Shown here: positions 50,625-61,486 of the stretch, one piece after another
Numbering within the stretch: position 1 is the stretch's first letter
Layout of the letters: each line of letters starts with the position of its first letter
Source of the DNA: Streblospio benedicti
Lineage: Eukaryota > Annelida > Polychaeta > Spionida > Spionidae
Direction: 5' to 3'
Assembly (NCBI GenBank): GCA_019095985.1
Contig: CM032659.1
Span: 10,536,531-10,600,530, forward strand
Length of the DNA: 64,000 nt
The notes under the pieces: model-generated
What the model saw: only the letters and a program-made list of their open reading frames with translations
The model's database searches: none
Told to the model about the DNA's origin: nothing
Position numbers and translations under genes: made by a program

Positions 50625-52747
50625 GCACAGTGGCACAAATTCATTCATAAAATTACAAGAGCTTCAACAAATGGTATGCTCGCTTCAACTCAATGACGTC
50701 CGTCCTCCCAGGACCGCAAACGAGGGTGCAAAATGCAATGCAGTCATATAGCCATAGTCTGACAATTGCACATATCTCGGCTATTTAATAAAACCATGCA
50801 GCCATTACACATCCTTCAGCTTATGAACGGAACAAACCTTTTGCTGCACCTCACAGGATCGGTTTATATGCAGTCGAGTTGCGAGTCTCACGTTTTTTCG
50901 ACTGACGGTGTAAATCTGATTGCCACTAGCACTTCCTACGGCTACGACTTATCTTTCACAAACTCCAAAACATTATCCCACCTGCACAAGCAATTAAACC
51001 CGCGTTAACAGTGGTCAATGACAATTCGTCACGTTATGATGGTGTCAAGACAATAAGTTAGAACTTGCCAGACTTGACTTGTCGCCGCCGCACCGGCTGG
51101 TCCTCTAATATTTCCAGTTGAAGGATTAAATTCAAGGCTTTCTTGTAAGACAAAAGAATGGTGCATTAAAAATAGATCTATATCGAGGTAGATCCAGCAT
51201 TAGCAATAGTTTAGACAAATATTAATCCTCATATAATAGTTCCTTTCGGTTTTTAGCGTGTCTGGCTCAGACCGCGTGCATGGCATGGCTAGTTAACAGT
51301 ATCGATCACTGCAGTACATTTCACCCTGACGCGTTCACTCCAAACGTTTGACGTACCGCTAGATCTAGACAGTCTTCGTGGTTATCGGTAATCTATAACA
51401 CCCCCATTTCATTAACACACGCTAATTTGTAACAACCGTTAGATGTCTTTACTCGGGGTGAATGTAAATCATCTAAATGTCTTGTTTATGGACTTAATTC
51501 CACATGCGCCAGGCTGGATCAGATGATAACATCTTTCTCAACTCCATGCATGATGATTTCCAAGTTGCGCAAAAAACACCTGCTAGAGCAACAAAAAATC
51601 CGTGGCCCTTTTTGTAAGCATGTTTGAGCATGTCAAGTGTAAAATGCTGTTCATGTTGAACTTTTCTTTTTTCAAAACTGAGCTGTATTCGTTTTTTTTT
51701 AAATGTTTTTATGACATGGTGGGGGAGAAAGATTTTCCAAAAATATCGCAAAAAAATAATAGCCCCATCCACCCCCTCAAATCTCTGTGAAAAAATTGGT
51801 AACCCCCTCAATTTCATGTGATAAAAATTGATACCCCCTCCCCCTCCAAACATGGCCGGCCCTAAAATCCTCCTACCTCACCCTGTCATAAATACTGAAT
51901 GGTCCTTTAGAGGTACAGGCAACCGACCTGTGATTGGCGGGTGTCAGCGGTGGAATATTGGTGTTCAGAAAATCGCCCGATGCCAACCCTACGTATTGAT
52001 AGGCCATTTCTGAGATTTGGCTTGCGATTGTTACAGGATAGCTTACGCCTGCGCTAGTAATATTATACATGCATGGAGGCCACCGAGAGCGGTTGGCAGA
52101 GGATATGATTGCCCCCACCCACCCACCCCCTTCCACGCTGTTTGTGATTGCACCATCAGCAATGACCTGTGCCGGCTCCATTGATGGTTGGTTACAACTT
52201 GGAATTTGTTCTAAAGCCTAGAGCCATACCATCTAACTTTCCTAACGAAATTGGAGCTGCTAATATGAGATGGCCCACTGACTAGTTTAATTACTCCCTC
52301 GGGTGGGGGTGGGTGGGTGGGTGGGGACAACACAACTCACGCTAACCTGTGAAGCATATCAGCATAGGCTCGGTTACTCATGTACACATATATTTAGCTA
52401 CAATATTTGGTTATGACTTTCACCCTACATGTTAAAATAGGTTACTACATGCATTGCATTGGCTGATCCAGATACTATTAGGTTGGATGACATTTTTTAA
52501 AAAAGTCATATGAATATATGTCAAGTATTAAACGCGTGGAGCGCTTGAGCCGGGCTTCCCATTCACTACTGGCCACTCATTCCACATCGGGTTCATCCCC
52601 TTCCGCAAATCTTGAAACTGTTTGATTGCATCTTGCCCTCATAGGATAATTCTTCATTCTGTTTGCATCTTCAAACTTCTCACCCTCACACATCTTTTTA
52701 GCAAGCATATTTCTATCAATGATAGACATAGCTGAGGACAGGCTTTA
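50625..52747. other. Region upstream of IGF2BP
   Basis: No gene recognised. Between 51.5 and 52.3 kb there are C/T-rich and (GTGG)n low-complexity stretches. A 119-codon minus-strand frame at 51494-51853 has no recognisable content. Confidence 0.5.
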
Positions 52748-53029
52748 GGCATCGACCATTTGATCTCGGGGAGGGGCGGGGGGAAGCTATTTTCACCATA
52801 GCTTCATTTTTTTTCATGAAATTTGACATCTATTTTTTTCTTCGATTACTGAACCTCAATCATTTTTTTTTTAATATTGCAAAGATGTGACTGTAAGTGT
52901 GACTTGACAATTATTTATTTTTTTCTAGCCAAATGAAGCATTATATTTTTTTCACCAATTTTCAGCCTTGCGTTATTTTTTTTTCAATATTTTTGTTGCC
53001 CCCCCCCCTGAGATCAAATGGTCGATGCC
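52748..53029. mobile_element. Harbinger-like MITE, 282 bp
   Basis: Perfect 20-bp inverted ends GGCATCGACCATTTGATCTC, flanked by TTA on both sides (52745-52747, 53030-53032). Inside the left end is a G-rich run, inside the right end a C run, with T-rich DNA between. TSD length and GG start fit PIF/Harbinger. Confidence 0.75.
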
Positions 53030-53270
53030 TTACAACCTTAAGCTTCTGTTTGCGTCTGCCCCAAATAGACAAATACATTTGTACAACGAATATTTCAACT
53101 TTTCTTGCAGTTGCTGGTGTCTTTTTTCTTGGCTATTCGACTAAAGTTAAATGAAGCCAAGTCAAAAATTGTTTATTATACTGACATGTGGCATATACAA
53201 GTATAAACGTGCAATTTACAAAATCATATTAATTAATAACCACCCAGCCGCAAGGGCTTATAAGTCAATA

Positions 53271-53606
53271 GGGAACGATCATGAATAATGATACTGTGGG
53301 GGTCGTCCAAAAAGGGAAAGGGGGGAGGGGGTCCAAAAGGTGGGGGGGGGGGGGGGGGTCGTCCAACTTTTCTGATTCCTTTTTGGGGGGTCGCCGAACT
53401 ATTTTATCACGCTACAGTTTATTTTTTCAAATATTTTCTTTCAGCAATGCAATGACTATATAGACGATTTTTTCTTTAGCTGGTAAGGGGGGGGGGGGGT
53501 CACTCAACTTTTTAAAATGTTGATGGGGTGGGGGTGGGGTCGGTTAACTTTATCTTCGAGCCCAAAAAATGGACGACCAAAGGTACAGTTATTTATGATC
53601 GTTCCC
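53271..53606. mobile_element. Harbinger-like MITE with poly-G tracts, 336 bp
   Basis: Inverted ends GGGAACGATCAT, extending imperfectly to the GTCGTCCA block, flanked by ATA (53268-53270, 53607-53609). G runs of about 17 and 13 lie inside. Similar ends to the element at 6688-7141 suggest relatives. Confidence 0.72.
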
Positions 53607-53609
53607 ATA

Positions 53610-56150
53610 AGTAGGCCTAGTAAATATGTACACGGGTTCATGTACACGTGCAGTCCATTTTCAACCGCATCTTCACACCATTAAATGCTCACCTTTTAAC
53701 TAACTCGTAACACCGAAATTATGACGCAGTACAGGTTCAATTAATCGGATTGGCAATTTAATCAATTACAATGTTGGTGACGACCTGTTATTCTATTTAA
53801 CTATACGCCTTTTGTGGTTAATAGTGACGCGTAACTTGATATTGCTAACTCTAACAATTACGAAAATTGTATGTAATGGTGGGTTCATATATGCTACCAG
53901 ATATCTACACATTAATACGTCATTAGCTTTCTATTTCTCGAGCATTTAATTCTTATTTATACTTTACGTGTTAAAATGAAAAAAGACAAAAGTGCAAGTG
54001 TAAAGAAAATGAATGTTCTCAAAGAAAGACTCTGTGTAGTGCGTGTAGCAAAAATGGTGTAGGGAGTAATACTCCAGTATGTGCCAAGTCTCCAAGTCTC
54101 CAAGGCTAAAAGATCCAACGAACAGGTGTCTGCATTGTCTGGGCACAACCAGACCTGTTGGTCAAAGACCTATTGAGGAAGTCCTTGTCGATGATCATCC
54201 GCGCGAGGTAGTTTATACCTTACTACTACCTATCCAGACGGCGCCAACGGGTGGAGCCGGGCGTTGATGGGTACCGTCATCCGCCGATGTGCACCCTCTC
54301 AAAACAAACGAAATTGACTTGAATGTTGAATGTTATAATATGATTTATTTTAAAATAAAATGGATTTTAGTCATGATAGAATGGTGATTGACCACTCACT
54401 CCCACAGTTTTTGATACATTTGGCAACGTTTTCCTATATTTTGTCACGAATGTCACAAATTACTCAAAGCCTAGTCCAAAATTTGTATGATATACTGACA
54501 CAGTAGATCTACAGTAATTACTATGATACACAAGCTCCGATGGATAAGACCATACACACGATAAGTTTATAGGCTATGAAGTCAAATTAGAATTCAGATA
54601 GAATTTATGCCATGTGTTTTCTCATGTCACACGTACTTTGGTAGCAGTAAACATCACGTTGTGGCAATTTAAAATAAAACTTAGCCCGTGTGAAAGTGTA
54701 CCTAGCTATTTGTCTTCGTTTAACATCTCATGCTCTACACCCTGAATGAAATTGAGTATTAAGATATTTCTTTTAAGGTTACCTTTCTGTCTGAAATTGC
54801 TTCAGAAGTTCAGATGCTAAGAAAACGGGTCTAAACTCCAACATGTTCTTGGGGCCTGCTCCAAACTCTCTCAGAAAAAATGCCCACTTATGGCGTTTGT
54901 CTGCATCCTTACCCATGATATTTTGCCTCCAATCTTTTTCAATCCTGGTTACGGTTATGCTAACTGTCAGTTAAGCGTTTGGCAGTCATTAAACAAATAT
55001 TAAACTACGCATATAATTTAGTATTAGCTTATACCCGTGTGGACGAAATATCAAATCTCATGGCCTATTTCTGAAGTGAACACCGGCCACATACCCCTGA
55101 CGGGCCCACCCATGCTCACTATTCAGCAACAAACAATGCTTGCATAACACGGGTCTACAGCATCCATGTGTGCTGTCTTGACACTCGCAAACTGGCACCC
55201 ACCACTGTTCTAACAACCTCCTCCCCACTACTAAACAGCAGTGCCGGCTCTATATTCTGGCTGCCCCTGCCATAGCAACACCTGCCCACGTCAATCACAT
55301 CACCCACACCCATCGCTATATACATGTAGTCACCAGAAAATATTGCACAGCACAGGTCTACACCCTCGACACATGACAGTGTGCTGACACCCCTCACACC
55401 TCGTCTTAAGAGCACCCACCACTGATCTAGCACCCCCTCCCTATTCTGACATGACCTGACCCGTCCCTGTCTTGATAGCACCGGCCCACGTTTGCACCCC
55501 CTGCCATACAACCCACGCAAAACAAAATTCCACGCTGATTACAAATGAGCCAACACTAGTTGACATACACAATAGGCATATACTCACAGCCCAAATATAG
55601 ATGAAATTTAGATACAGTAGAACCTCACTATTAGAACCACCCAAGGGCTGGCCTCCAGTGGTCTTAGATAGAGAGATAGTCTATATAAAAGAAGTAGTCT
55701 TAATTGAAGTTGAAAATTCTAATATAAGCATAATATAATTGGAAAATCAGCAGTAATCCTTACAGAATGTATTAGGTACATTGGTAGATTAATATATGAA
55801 CCCACATACCGTCCTTGACGTCTTTATGAGGCCATTGACGCCAATATGTCGGCATCGCCTGCACACTTTGTTATAAAATCGCCAATAGATAGCTGTCAGT
55901 ATGATTTTGAGCATTCAAAATACATTTGCAATGCTACCTGTACGTGAACAAATCTTGCGTAGTCAGATGCTGACTACTTAACTCGCCAAAATTAGGGCAT
56001 TGATAAATAGATTTTTTTTAAAAGGAGGTCAAATCAGAATACTGTTGTCAGGTTGTAATATTCACTAGTACTATTATGTTCCTTTCAATCCGAAGTACTA
56101 CACGCTAGCAGTAATATGGTGGTTCTTGAGCAACATTATATGAGAATAAG
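53610..56150. other. Intergenic, no gene seen
   Basis: No exon, RNA gene or named repeat recognised. Simple C/A-rich stretches occur around 55.15-55.55 kb. Confidence 0.5.
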
Positions 56151-56209
56151 AATGAGTTTATTTTCACGTTAGATTTACTACCAAATCTATCAGCATCATC
56201 AAAACTAGA

Positions 56210-57012
56210 TCAAAAGTGTTCAAAGAACGCAGCGTTGCTAAAACAACTTTGACATATGGGCGATTAAGAAATTGCATAAGCATGAAGGTTGTAGTTCACG
56301 CGGAAATTCAGAAATAATGAAATCTTTAAATAAAAACTTAAGATTGCTCCCTGTAACATATACTTTTCTTGGCAAATATCCAAAATTGAAAACTCGTAAT
56401 GGCCTCCATGAATGTAAACAGTGAACAAAGTTTGAAGATTTTGCCCTCAAAGGCATTGATACGACCAATACAAATGTCGAATATGGAACTAAAAAAGGTG
56501 CTATGTCATATGCTGAAATTCTTCTGGAAGGAACACTTTAATTTGCAAAGTGCCAAAATTGGATACAGATGATGGTCACTAGGTATGTAAACAGTGTATC
56601 AAATTTGGAGCTGTATTGAAACTATTGAAGACAATGGCAAAAAATGACCTAAAATGGTCTTGTAGAAATTATACTTAAATTGGCAAAGTGCCAAAATTGA
56701 AAGCAGTTAAGGTTCAGTAGGCATATAAGCATTGTACCAAGTTTGAATGCTTTCTCACGAGCATCAGCAAAGCTATTGCAGAAAATGTTGAAAATGGACC
56801 CAATATGGCACTATGGAAAGCACAAGTGCCCAAAATCGAATCACTCCGATGTCGCGTCATACCAAATAGGTGTGTAAAGTTTGAACGAATTCGGGTCAAC
56901 CGTAAAATCTCTAGCTTGTCCGGAGACAAACATACATACATACGTACATACATAGATATAAACAAACGAAACACAAGGCCCTCGCATCAGCTGCTGAAGC
57001 GACGCAATAAAT
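56210..57012 (+). repeat. Degenerate ~140-bp repeat array with tetranucleotide tail
   Basis: Units recur at about 56365, 56538, 56672 and 56820, each with GGCAAAGTGCCAAAATTG-like and GTGTACCAAGTTTGAA-like blocks. The last unit runs into TAGCTTGTCCGGAGACAAAC, a (CATA/CGTA)n run and AACGAAACACAAGGCCCTCG, shared with 60820-61045. Probably the 3' part of a dispersed element. Confidence 0.6.
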
Positions 57013-57326
57013 TAACATTGAAAAAGTACATAGTATAAACACACAACATCACAGATACTTAACATCACAAATACATAACTCGATAATTATGAAATTATTG
57101 TAACAGACTACATTTAAACAAATCGGATGGCATGCAAAAGACAGGGTATTGCGTTCTGAATTCTAAAAAAGAACGTCAATTTTCTTTATCATACGATATA
57201 ATATATTTACAAGGCTGACTAAATAGTTAACATATCTCGCCTTCTGCTGACATAATCCATTTTTCACAATTATCTAGTTCTTTAAAGTTAGGACATATTC
57301 ACTCACTCTATAGATCAATCCACTCT

Positions 57327-58220
57327 ATGGAGGACAAGGTCATTCTACAAAGGGACTTACATTCACTCTTTGAGTGGGGTCAGGTCTGGGGCCTCAAGTT
57401 CAATGTGTCCAAGTGTAATATCCTCCACCTTGCTAGACAGACCCAGAAACCTGCTCGTTTCTACACCCTAGGCGGTGAGATTATTGGTTCTGTCCCTGAG
57501 GCGAAGTATCTGGGCGTCACGCTGTCAAACAACTATGGAGCCCGGTCTTCACAGTGGAGGCCTCACATCTTGGATACAGTTTCCCGTGCCAACCAACGTC
57601 TGGGGTTCCTACGTAGGAATCTCCGCGTTCTCCCTACAGACTGAGAGAGACAGCATATTTCACAATCGTCAGGTCATCATTGGAATATTGTGTGGCTATT
57701 TGGGACCCATCAGTTAAGGAGGAAATTGATTCCCTAGAGATTGTGCAGAGGCGAGCAGCATGTTGGGCTCGTGGAGCCCGCGGTATCATATCAGTCACAG
57801 ACCTACTGCGTGACCTTGGCTGGCAAAGTCTAGCAGACCGGCGGCGAAATCAGCGTTTATGCCTATTTTATAAACTTTTGCATGGAGGCCTGGATTTGCC
57901 ACCAGAGAGCTTTGGCATTAAACTACATCAAGGTAGAGCCACGCGGGGCTCTCACCAGTGGAAGATAGTAAGACCATCAGCCGGCGATAGGCAATATCCA
58001 CTGTGGAAATCAACAGTACTAAGAACAATCCCGGAGTGGAACAGTCTTACCCCGGGAACTGTCAATGCCGACTCTATTGCCACTTTCAAGAGTCGGCTAT
58101 CTGCCAACCCTTAGCAAGAACGTACCCTCTCTCCATTCATCCGTTGCCTCATTAGAGGAGTCCAGTCTCTTATCTGAGACTGGCTAATTTGTGAATTATT
58201 TATCCAGATCCAGATCGAGT
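57327..58220 (+). mobile_element. LINE (non-LTR retrotransposon), 3' end of reverse transcriptase ORF
   Basis: 57327-57644 reads WGLKFNVSKCNILHLARQTQ and AKYLGVTLSNN, the conserved RT thumb region. After a +1 shift at about 57645 it continues RETAYFTIVRSSLEYCVAIW, DPSVKEEIDSLEIVQRRAAC and ends EWNSLTPGTVNADSIATFKS at 58114. This is the usual C-terminus of Jockey/CR1-group LINEs. The 5' part is missing. Short 3'UTR ends near the TTATTTATCCAGATCCAGAT motif. Dead copy. Confidence 0.88.
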
Positions 58221-58532
58221 TAAAATATATTTTCGTTCTTCATTACATTTGTATATTTAGAACAAATTATTATGGCATGGAATTCATTCTCATTATGTGC
58301 TTTGTTATTCACATAGCAGTTAGCACATTACGGTCAAGGGGGTGGTCTAATATAACGTCCTCTTTCAACAAGTAATTTGTACTACTAAATCATATATGAG
58401 ATCAGAACAGTCATGTTGAACGTCAAGTAGGTTTATTCATAATGTAACCACTTCACACAGTCACACATTCCAAGCTATTAAAGGTTTGCCAAAACAATAG
58501 CTTAAAACAGTCGATATAGATTAACATCTGAA

Positions 58533-58538
58533 TTTATT
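58533..58538 (-). promoter_or_regulatory. SDR polyadenylation signal
   Basis: AATAAA on the minus strand 63 nt after the SDR stop codon; a second lies near 58431. Confidence 0.5.
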
Positions 58539-58600
58539 TCAACATCAAATCTTAGCTGTGAAAGAATGATCATGCTTGGTAAAAGATAAAATGGATCCAT

Positions 58601-58696
58601 TTACTCTTTTAATATCTCTAGATTTCCCCTTGTGATAACTTCTTCTTCCATGACCTTATACAAAGGACTTATGTCTTCTGTTTTCCAGGGTAGTAC
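58601..58696 (-). CDS. SDR last exon and stop
   Basis: Acceptor TTTTAAACTTAG; encodes VLPWKTEDISPLYKVMEEEV and ITRGNLEILKE, then TAA. A minus-strand AATAAA sits about 65 nt further on. Confidence 0.83.
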   Translation of the reverse strand, partial: VLPWKTEDISPLYKVMEEEVITRGNLEILKE

Positions 58697-61486
58697 CTAA
58701 GTTTAAAAACATTTGAAATCAATTAATGAGAATGTCATTAGTTTGTCGTCATATTAAGTATTTAGAATGACATAGTACGTAGGAGTGTGCCTTTCTTTTA
58801 TTTTGGAGACAAATGCAACCTTACATAGCTTTTGAAAATCAAATTAGCACACAATTACACCCATACCAAATAAAATGTTATTACGAGCTGTAATGAAAAA
58901 TTGATAATGTAAGTACATGCAAAAAAATCAGCAAGTATGAATAGGCTGAAATATTCTTACTTTGAAGCCAGAGAAAGCTACAAAAGCTCCCCTGACAGGC
59001 GATTGTGGTGGCAGCAAAGCAAGATGAAGTACTCTATCACCACCTGGAACAATTAGAGGCATGTTACATCAACGAATTTTAGCCCTCGCTTGTACTGTGA
59101 TGATAAAAATATAGAAACAAAAATCATATTTTAGATGCAAAAAGCTGAGAAGTGATGTCAGCTTTTAAAAAGACGGCCTGATATGACGGTGAAAATATTT
59201 AACTGGTCCTCAATAGCTCAGTGGTTAGAGCGTACGACTTGAAAACAGGATTTGTCTGCGTCGCAAGTTCGCGGTCCGGTCATGGCAGACACAGTGTCGC
59301 CAAAAACGATACGTCGTGCGTCTGCCACTGAGTTGCTGATTTCCACACAGCATGTCGCCACCGTACAGTGTTACTACTAGACGGTAGCGACGCCAAGCGG
59401 AGGTTCGGAAGCCTCGTTAAAAGGCGTGTCCCGTGTAGAGGAGAGCCACACCTCTGCACGTAAAAGAACTCACCTAGTTTGAAAACTATAGCTAGTGTGA
59501 TCCCCTCACCCCTGAGGCTCAGTTGGCTACCTAGCCTGCCTCTGGAGGTTCATGTACCAACACCACGTGGCCTCATCGGCGTGATGACCCACCAGGGAAT
59601 TAGCCGATTAAGTGTCAGAATCAGAACCAGAATCAGAAGTGTTCATAGAACATGGCGTCGCTAGAACAACGTTGACTTATATGGGCAATTAAGATATATA
59701 CTGAAACGATGTATACATGTACTTTATTGTTAATCAAGTTCAACTATTGAAAGTTGACTATAACGTCATGGAAATCTTGATTAAAAGTGCACAATATTGT
59801 AATCAGCAACAAATAATATTATAGTGGTTTATATGGTATGGTATGGTATGGTAGCACAGGTCGGCCTGATCTCATAACCTCATTCCATCTCTGACCCCTA
59901 CCCGGGCTGAAGGTGGAACTTAGTTTATTAACCAGTACTCACGTCCAGTTGGACGCCAACCCTAGGGCCTTACCCACCTTTAGGTGAGGAGGTGACGACC
60001 ACAGCAACCCGAAATGGTTAAACCATCCTGGGGGGAGGGGCGCCCATTTCTCCACCCCTCCTACCTACATGTTGAAACTTTGTGCCCTATATCCTGTTAT
60101 CTATCTCCTGTTGCCTACACTACGTGGCCCTGCATCCCTACTTCTACTCTTTCCTGTTTTTTCCAACCTAACCCCTCCCCCCCAAAAAAAAAAAAAAAAA
60201 AAAAAAAAAATAGATAAATTAATAAATCAGTAAAAAAGCAAAAGTTATATTGTGCATGAGAGTGTGCTGTATTGATTTTATTAATTTGTAGCAGGTATAT
60301 ATATTGACTATCATGTTGGCTTAATGGGGCGTTCGGAACAAACTTGTATTTTGGTAAACACGAGTTCACGAGTCGGGAAAACAGTCCGATACAGGTTTAT
60401 CTCGTGTTTACCACTTGTGAACTGGGAGCTGAAGGGATCACTACGAGATGCTCGTGCGCATGTGCACTGACTGACAAAATGGCGGCACCCGTAACTTCTT
60501 CTAATATCGCAGACAGTTTCATAAAATATATTAATAACAACAGGCTAAAAGTCTCCCAAATTAATAAGATTGACAGATATTAAACCATTCGTTTAAGTCC
60601 GGGTTTATGTACTCTGCATGCAATTTTTTTAACAGATATATTTCCCAGTTGTTATGTAGTATCAAATAGCCACAACTCGTACCTACGACTTGTCAACTCG
60701 AAAATACGAACTCACGAGTTGTTCCGAGTTGTTCCAAAACACTTTGCTGCTGGGTTGACTATTGAGTTTTTCTTGCTGGCTAAGTGCATTGAATATCAGT
60801 AAAATGTCATAAATGGCCTTCTAGAAAGCACAATGTAATTGGTAGAGTTCCCAAAATCGAATCATTTCCGAGTCGCCTCATACCTCATAGTTGTGTAAAG
60901 TTTGAACGAAATTGGGTGAAGCGTAAAAGTTTTAGCTTGTCTGGAGACAAACATACATACGTACATACATACATATATACATACATACATATTTACAAAT
61001 GAACGAAACACAAGGCTTTCGCTTCAGCTGCTGAAGCAACGCAACAAGGTTAGATATGATGGATTTATTCAACAATCAATGAATTCGAATAATGGCGTTA
61101 CCTTCTTGCATAGTATTGTAGCCGCATACACGGTTGATATCTGTGTCGATATTTCCAGGGTCGCACTGGTAACGGAAACAGTCCATAATTATAAAAATTA
61201 TAAACATTGTAATGATAGGATTATTTCTCAAACTTCTATGCCCCCCCCCAAAGAAAACAACACCAAACAACAAAAAAAAAACAAACAAACAAACAAAACA
61301 AACATATATGAGGATATATTTATATTTATACTTACAGCGTTGACTAGAATATCTAGCTCCGGTCGTTGCACGTCCACCATCTCCTGCTGCAGTGACGTAG
61401 CCACCATGAGACCAGTTTTACTCACTGTGTACGAATATAGGAGCTTGTGGCCCCAATGGGCTCGAAAGGTGCCATCTTTGTACGTC
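58601..61486 (-). CDS. Short-chain dehydrogenase/reductase, carbonyl-reductase type, C-terminal half (last 4 exons)
   Basis: Exons 61336-61486, 61102-61165, 58961-59043 and 58601-58696 join in phase and give about 130 C-terminal residues ending in TAA. The SDR catalytic pair is the YTVSK motif (YxxxK), followed at the normal distance by LVNACDPGNIDTD, the equivalent of NACCPGWVRTDM in carbonyl reductase 1, and by LHLALLPP near the end. Such enzymes reduce carbonyls using NAD(P)H, usually in the cytosol. The Rossmann TGxxxGxG motif and catalytic Ser would be in exons upstream of 61486; I could not find them before 64000, so the gene either extends past the window or has lost its 5' part. Which SDR subfamily is not clear, so no symbol is given. 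Confidence 0.88.
58961..59043 (-). CDS. SDR penultimate exon
   Basis: Acceptor TAATTGTTCCAG; encodes GGDRVLHLALLPPQSPVRGA and FVAFSGFK; donor AAA|GTAAGA. Resembles the ALLPPDAEGPHGQFVSEK region of carbonyl reductases. Confidence 0.87.
59206..59580 (+). repeat. SINE family 2, full copy
   Basis: A box ATAGCTCAGTGG, tRNA-like head, then the same body as 1371-1725, ending TACCAACACCACGTGG. Lies in the SDR intron, antisense to the gene. Confidence 0.87.
59635..59692 (+). repeat. Short repeat shared with 56212-56275
   Basis: AGTGTTCATAGAAC, then GCGTCGCTAGAACAAC and GGGCAATTAAGA, matches the start of the repeat at 56210 with about 80 percent identity by eye. Confidence 0.65.
59829..60210 (+). mobile_element. 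Poly(A)-tailed retroposon
   Basis: Starts with (GGTAT)4 and ends with 27 A (60184-60210), which fits target-primed insertion of a polyadenylated RNA. The 350-bp body (ACAGGTCGGCCTGATCTCAT) has no open frame of note. Could be the 3' end of a LINE or a SINE. Confidence 0.5.
60335..60745. mobile_element. Inverted-repeat element, ~410 bp
   Basis: Left CGTTCGGAACAAACTTGTAT and right (reverse complement) TTTTGGAACAACTCGGAACA are followed by matching GAGTTCACGAGTCG / GAGTTGACAAGTCG blocks. Inside, GGTAAACACGAG is inverted as CTCGTGTTTACC about 40 nt on. MITE-like; superfamily unknown. Confidence 0.5.
60820..61046 (+). repeat. Dispersed repeat 3' end with (CATA)n, as at 56820-57012
   Basis: CCCAAAATCGAATCATTTCC, GTGTAAAGTTTGAACGAAAT, TTAGCTTGTCTGGAGACAAA, a 50-bp CATA/CGTA run and CAGCTGCTGAAGCAACGCAA are shared with the array at 56.8-57.0 kb. 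Confidence 0.75.
61102..61165 (-). CDS. SDR exon with the PG motif
   Basis: Acceptor CCGTTACCAG; encodes CDPGNIDTDINRVCGYNTMQ and E; donor GAA G|GTAACG. The PG after NAC is the conserved SDR turn after the active-site helix. Confidence 0.87.
61336..61486 (-). CDS. SDR exon with the YxxxK active site
   Basis: Acceptor TTGACTCTTGATAG; encodes TYKDGTFRAHWGHKLLYSYT, then VSKTGLMVATSLQQEMVDVQ and RPELDILVNA; donor GCT|GTAAGT. Enters in phase 1, so at least one more upstream exon is needed. Confidence 0.88.

Noticed and set aside
51494-51853. 119-codon minus-strand frame upstream of IGF2BP
   Set aside because: No recognisable domain, poly-Gly start from a C-rich repeat; probably chance.
54079-54267. 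Short Cys/Pro-containing frame as a gene
   Set aside because: No splice context, no recognised domain, in a repeat-rich gap.
59206-59285. tRNA-like gene
   Set aside because: Head of SINE family 2, repeated at 1371; no closed cloverleaf.
60344-60583. 79-codon + strand frame
   Set aside because: Covered by an inverted-repeat element; no conserved content.
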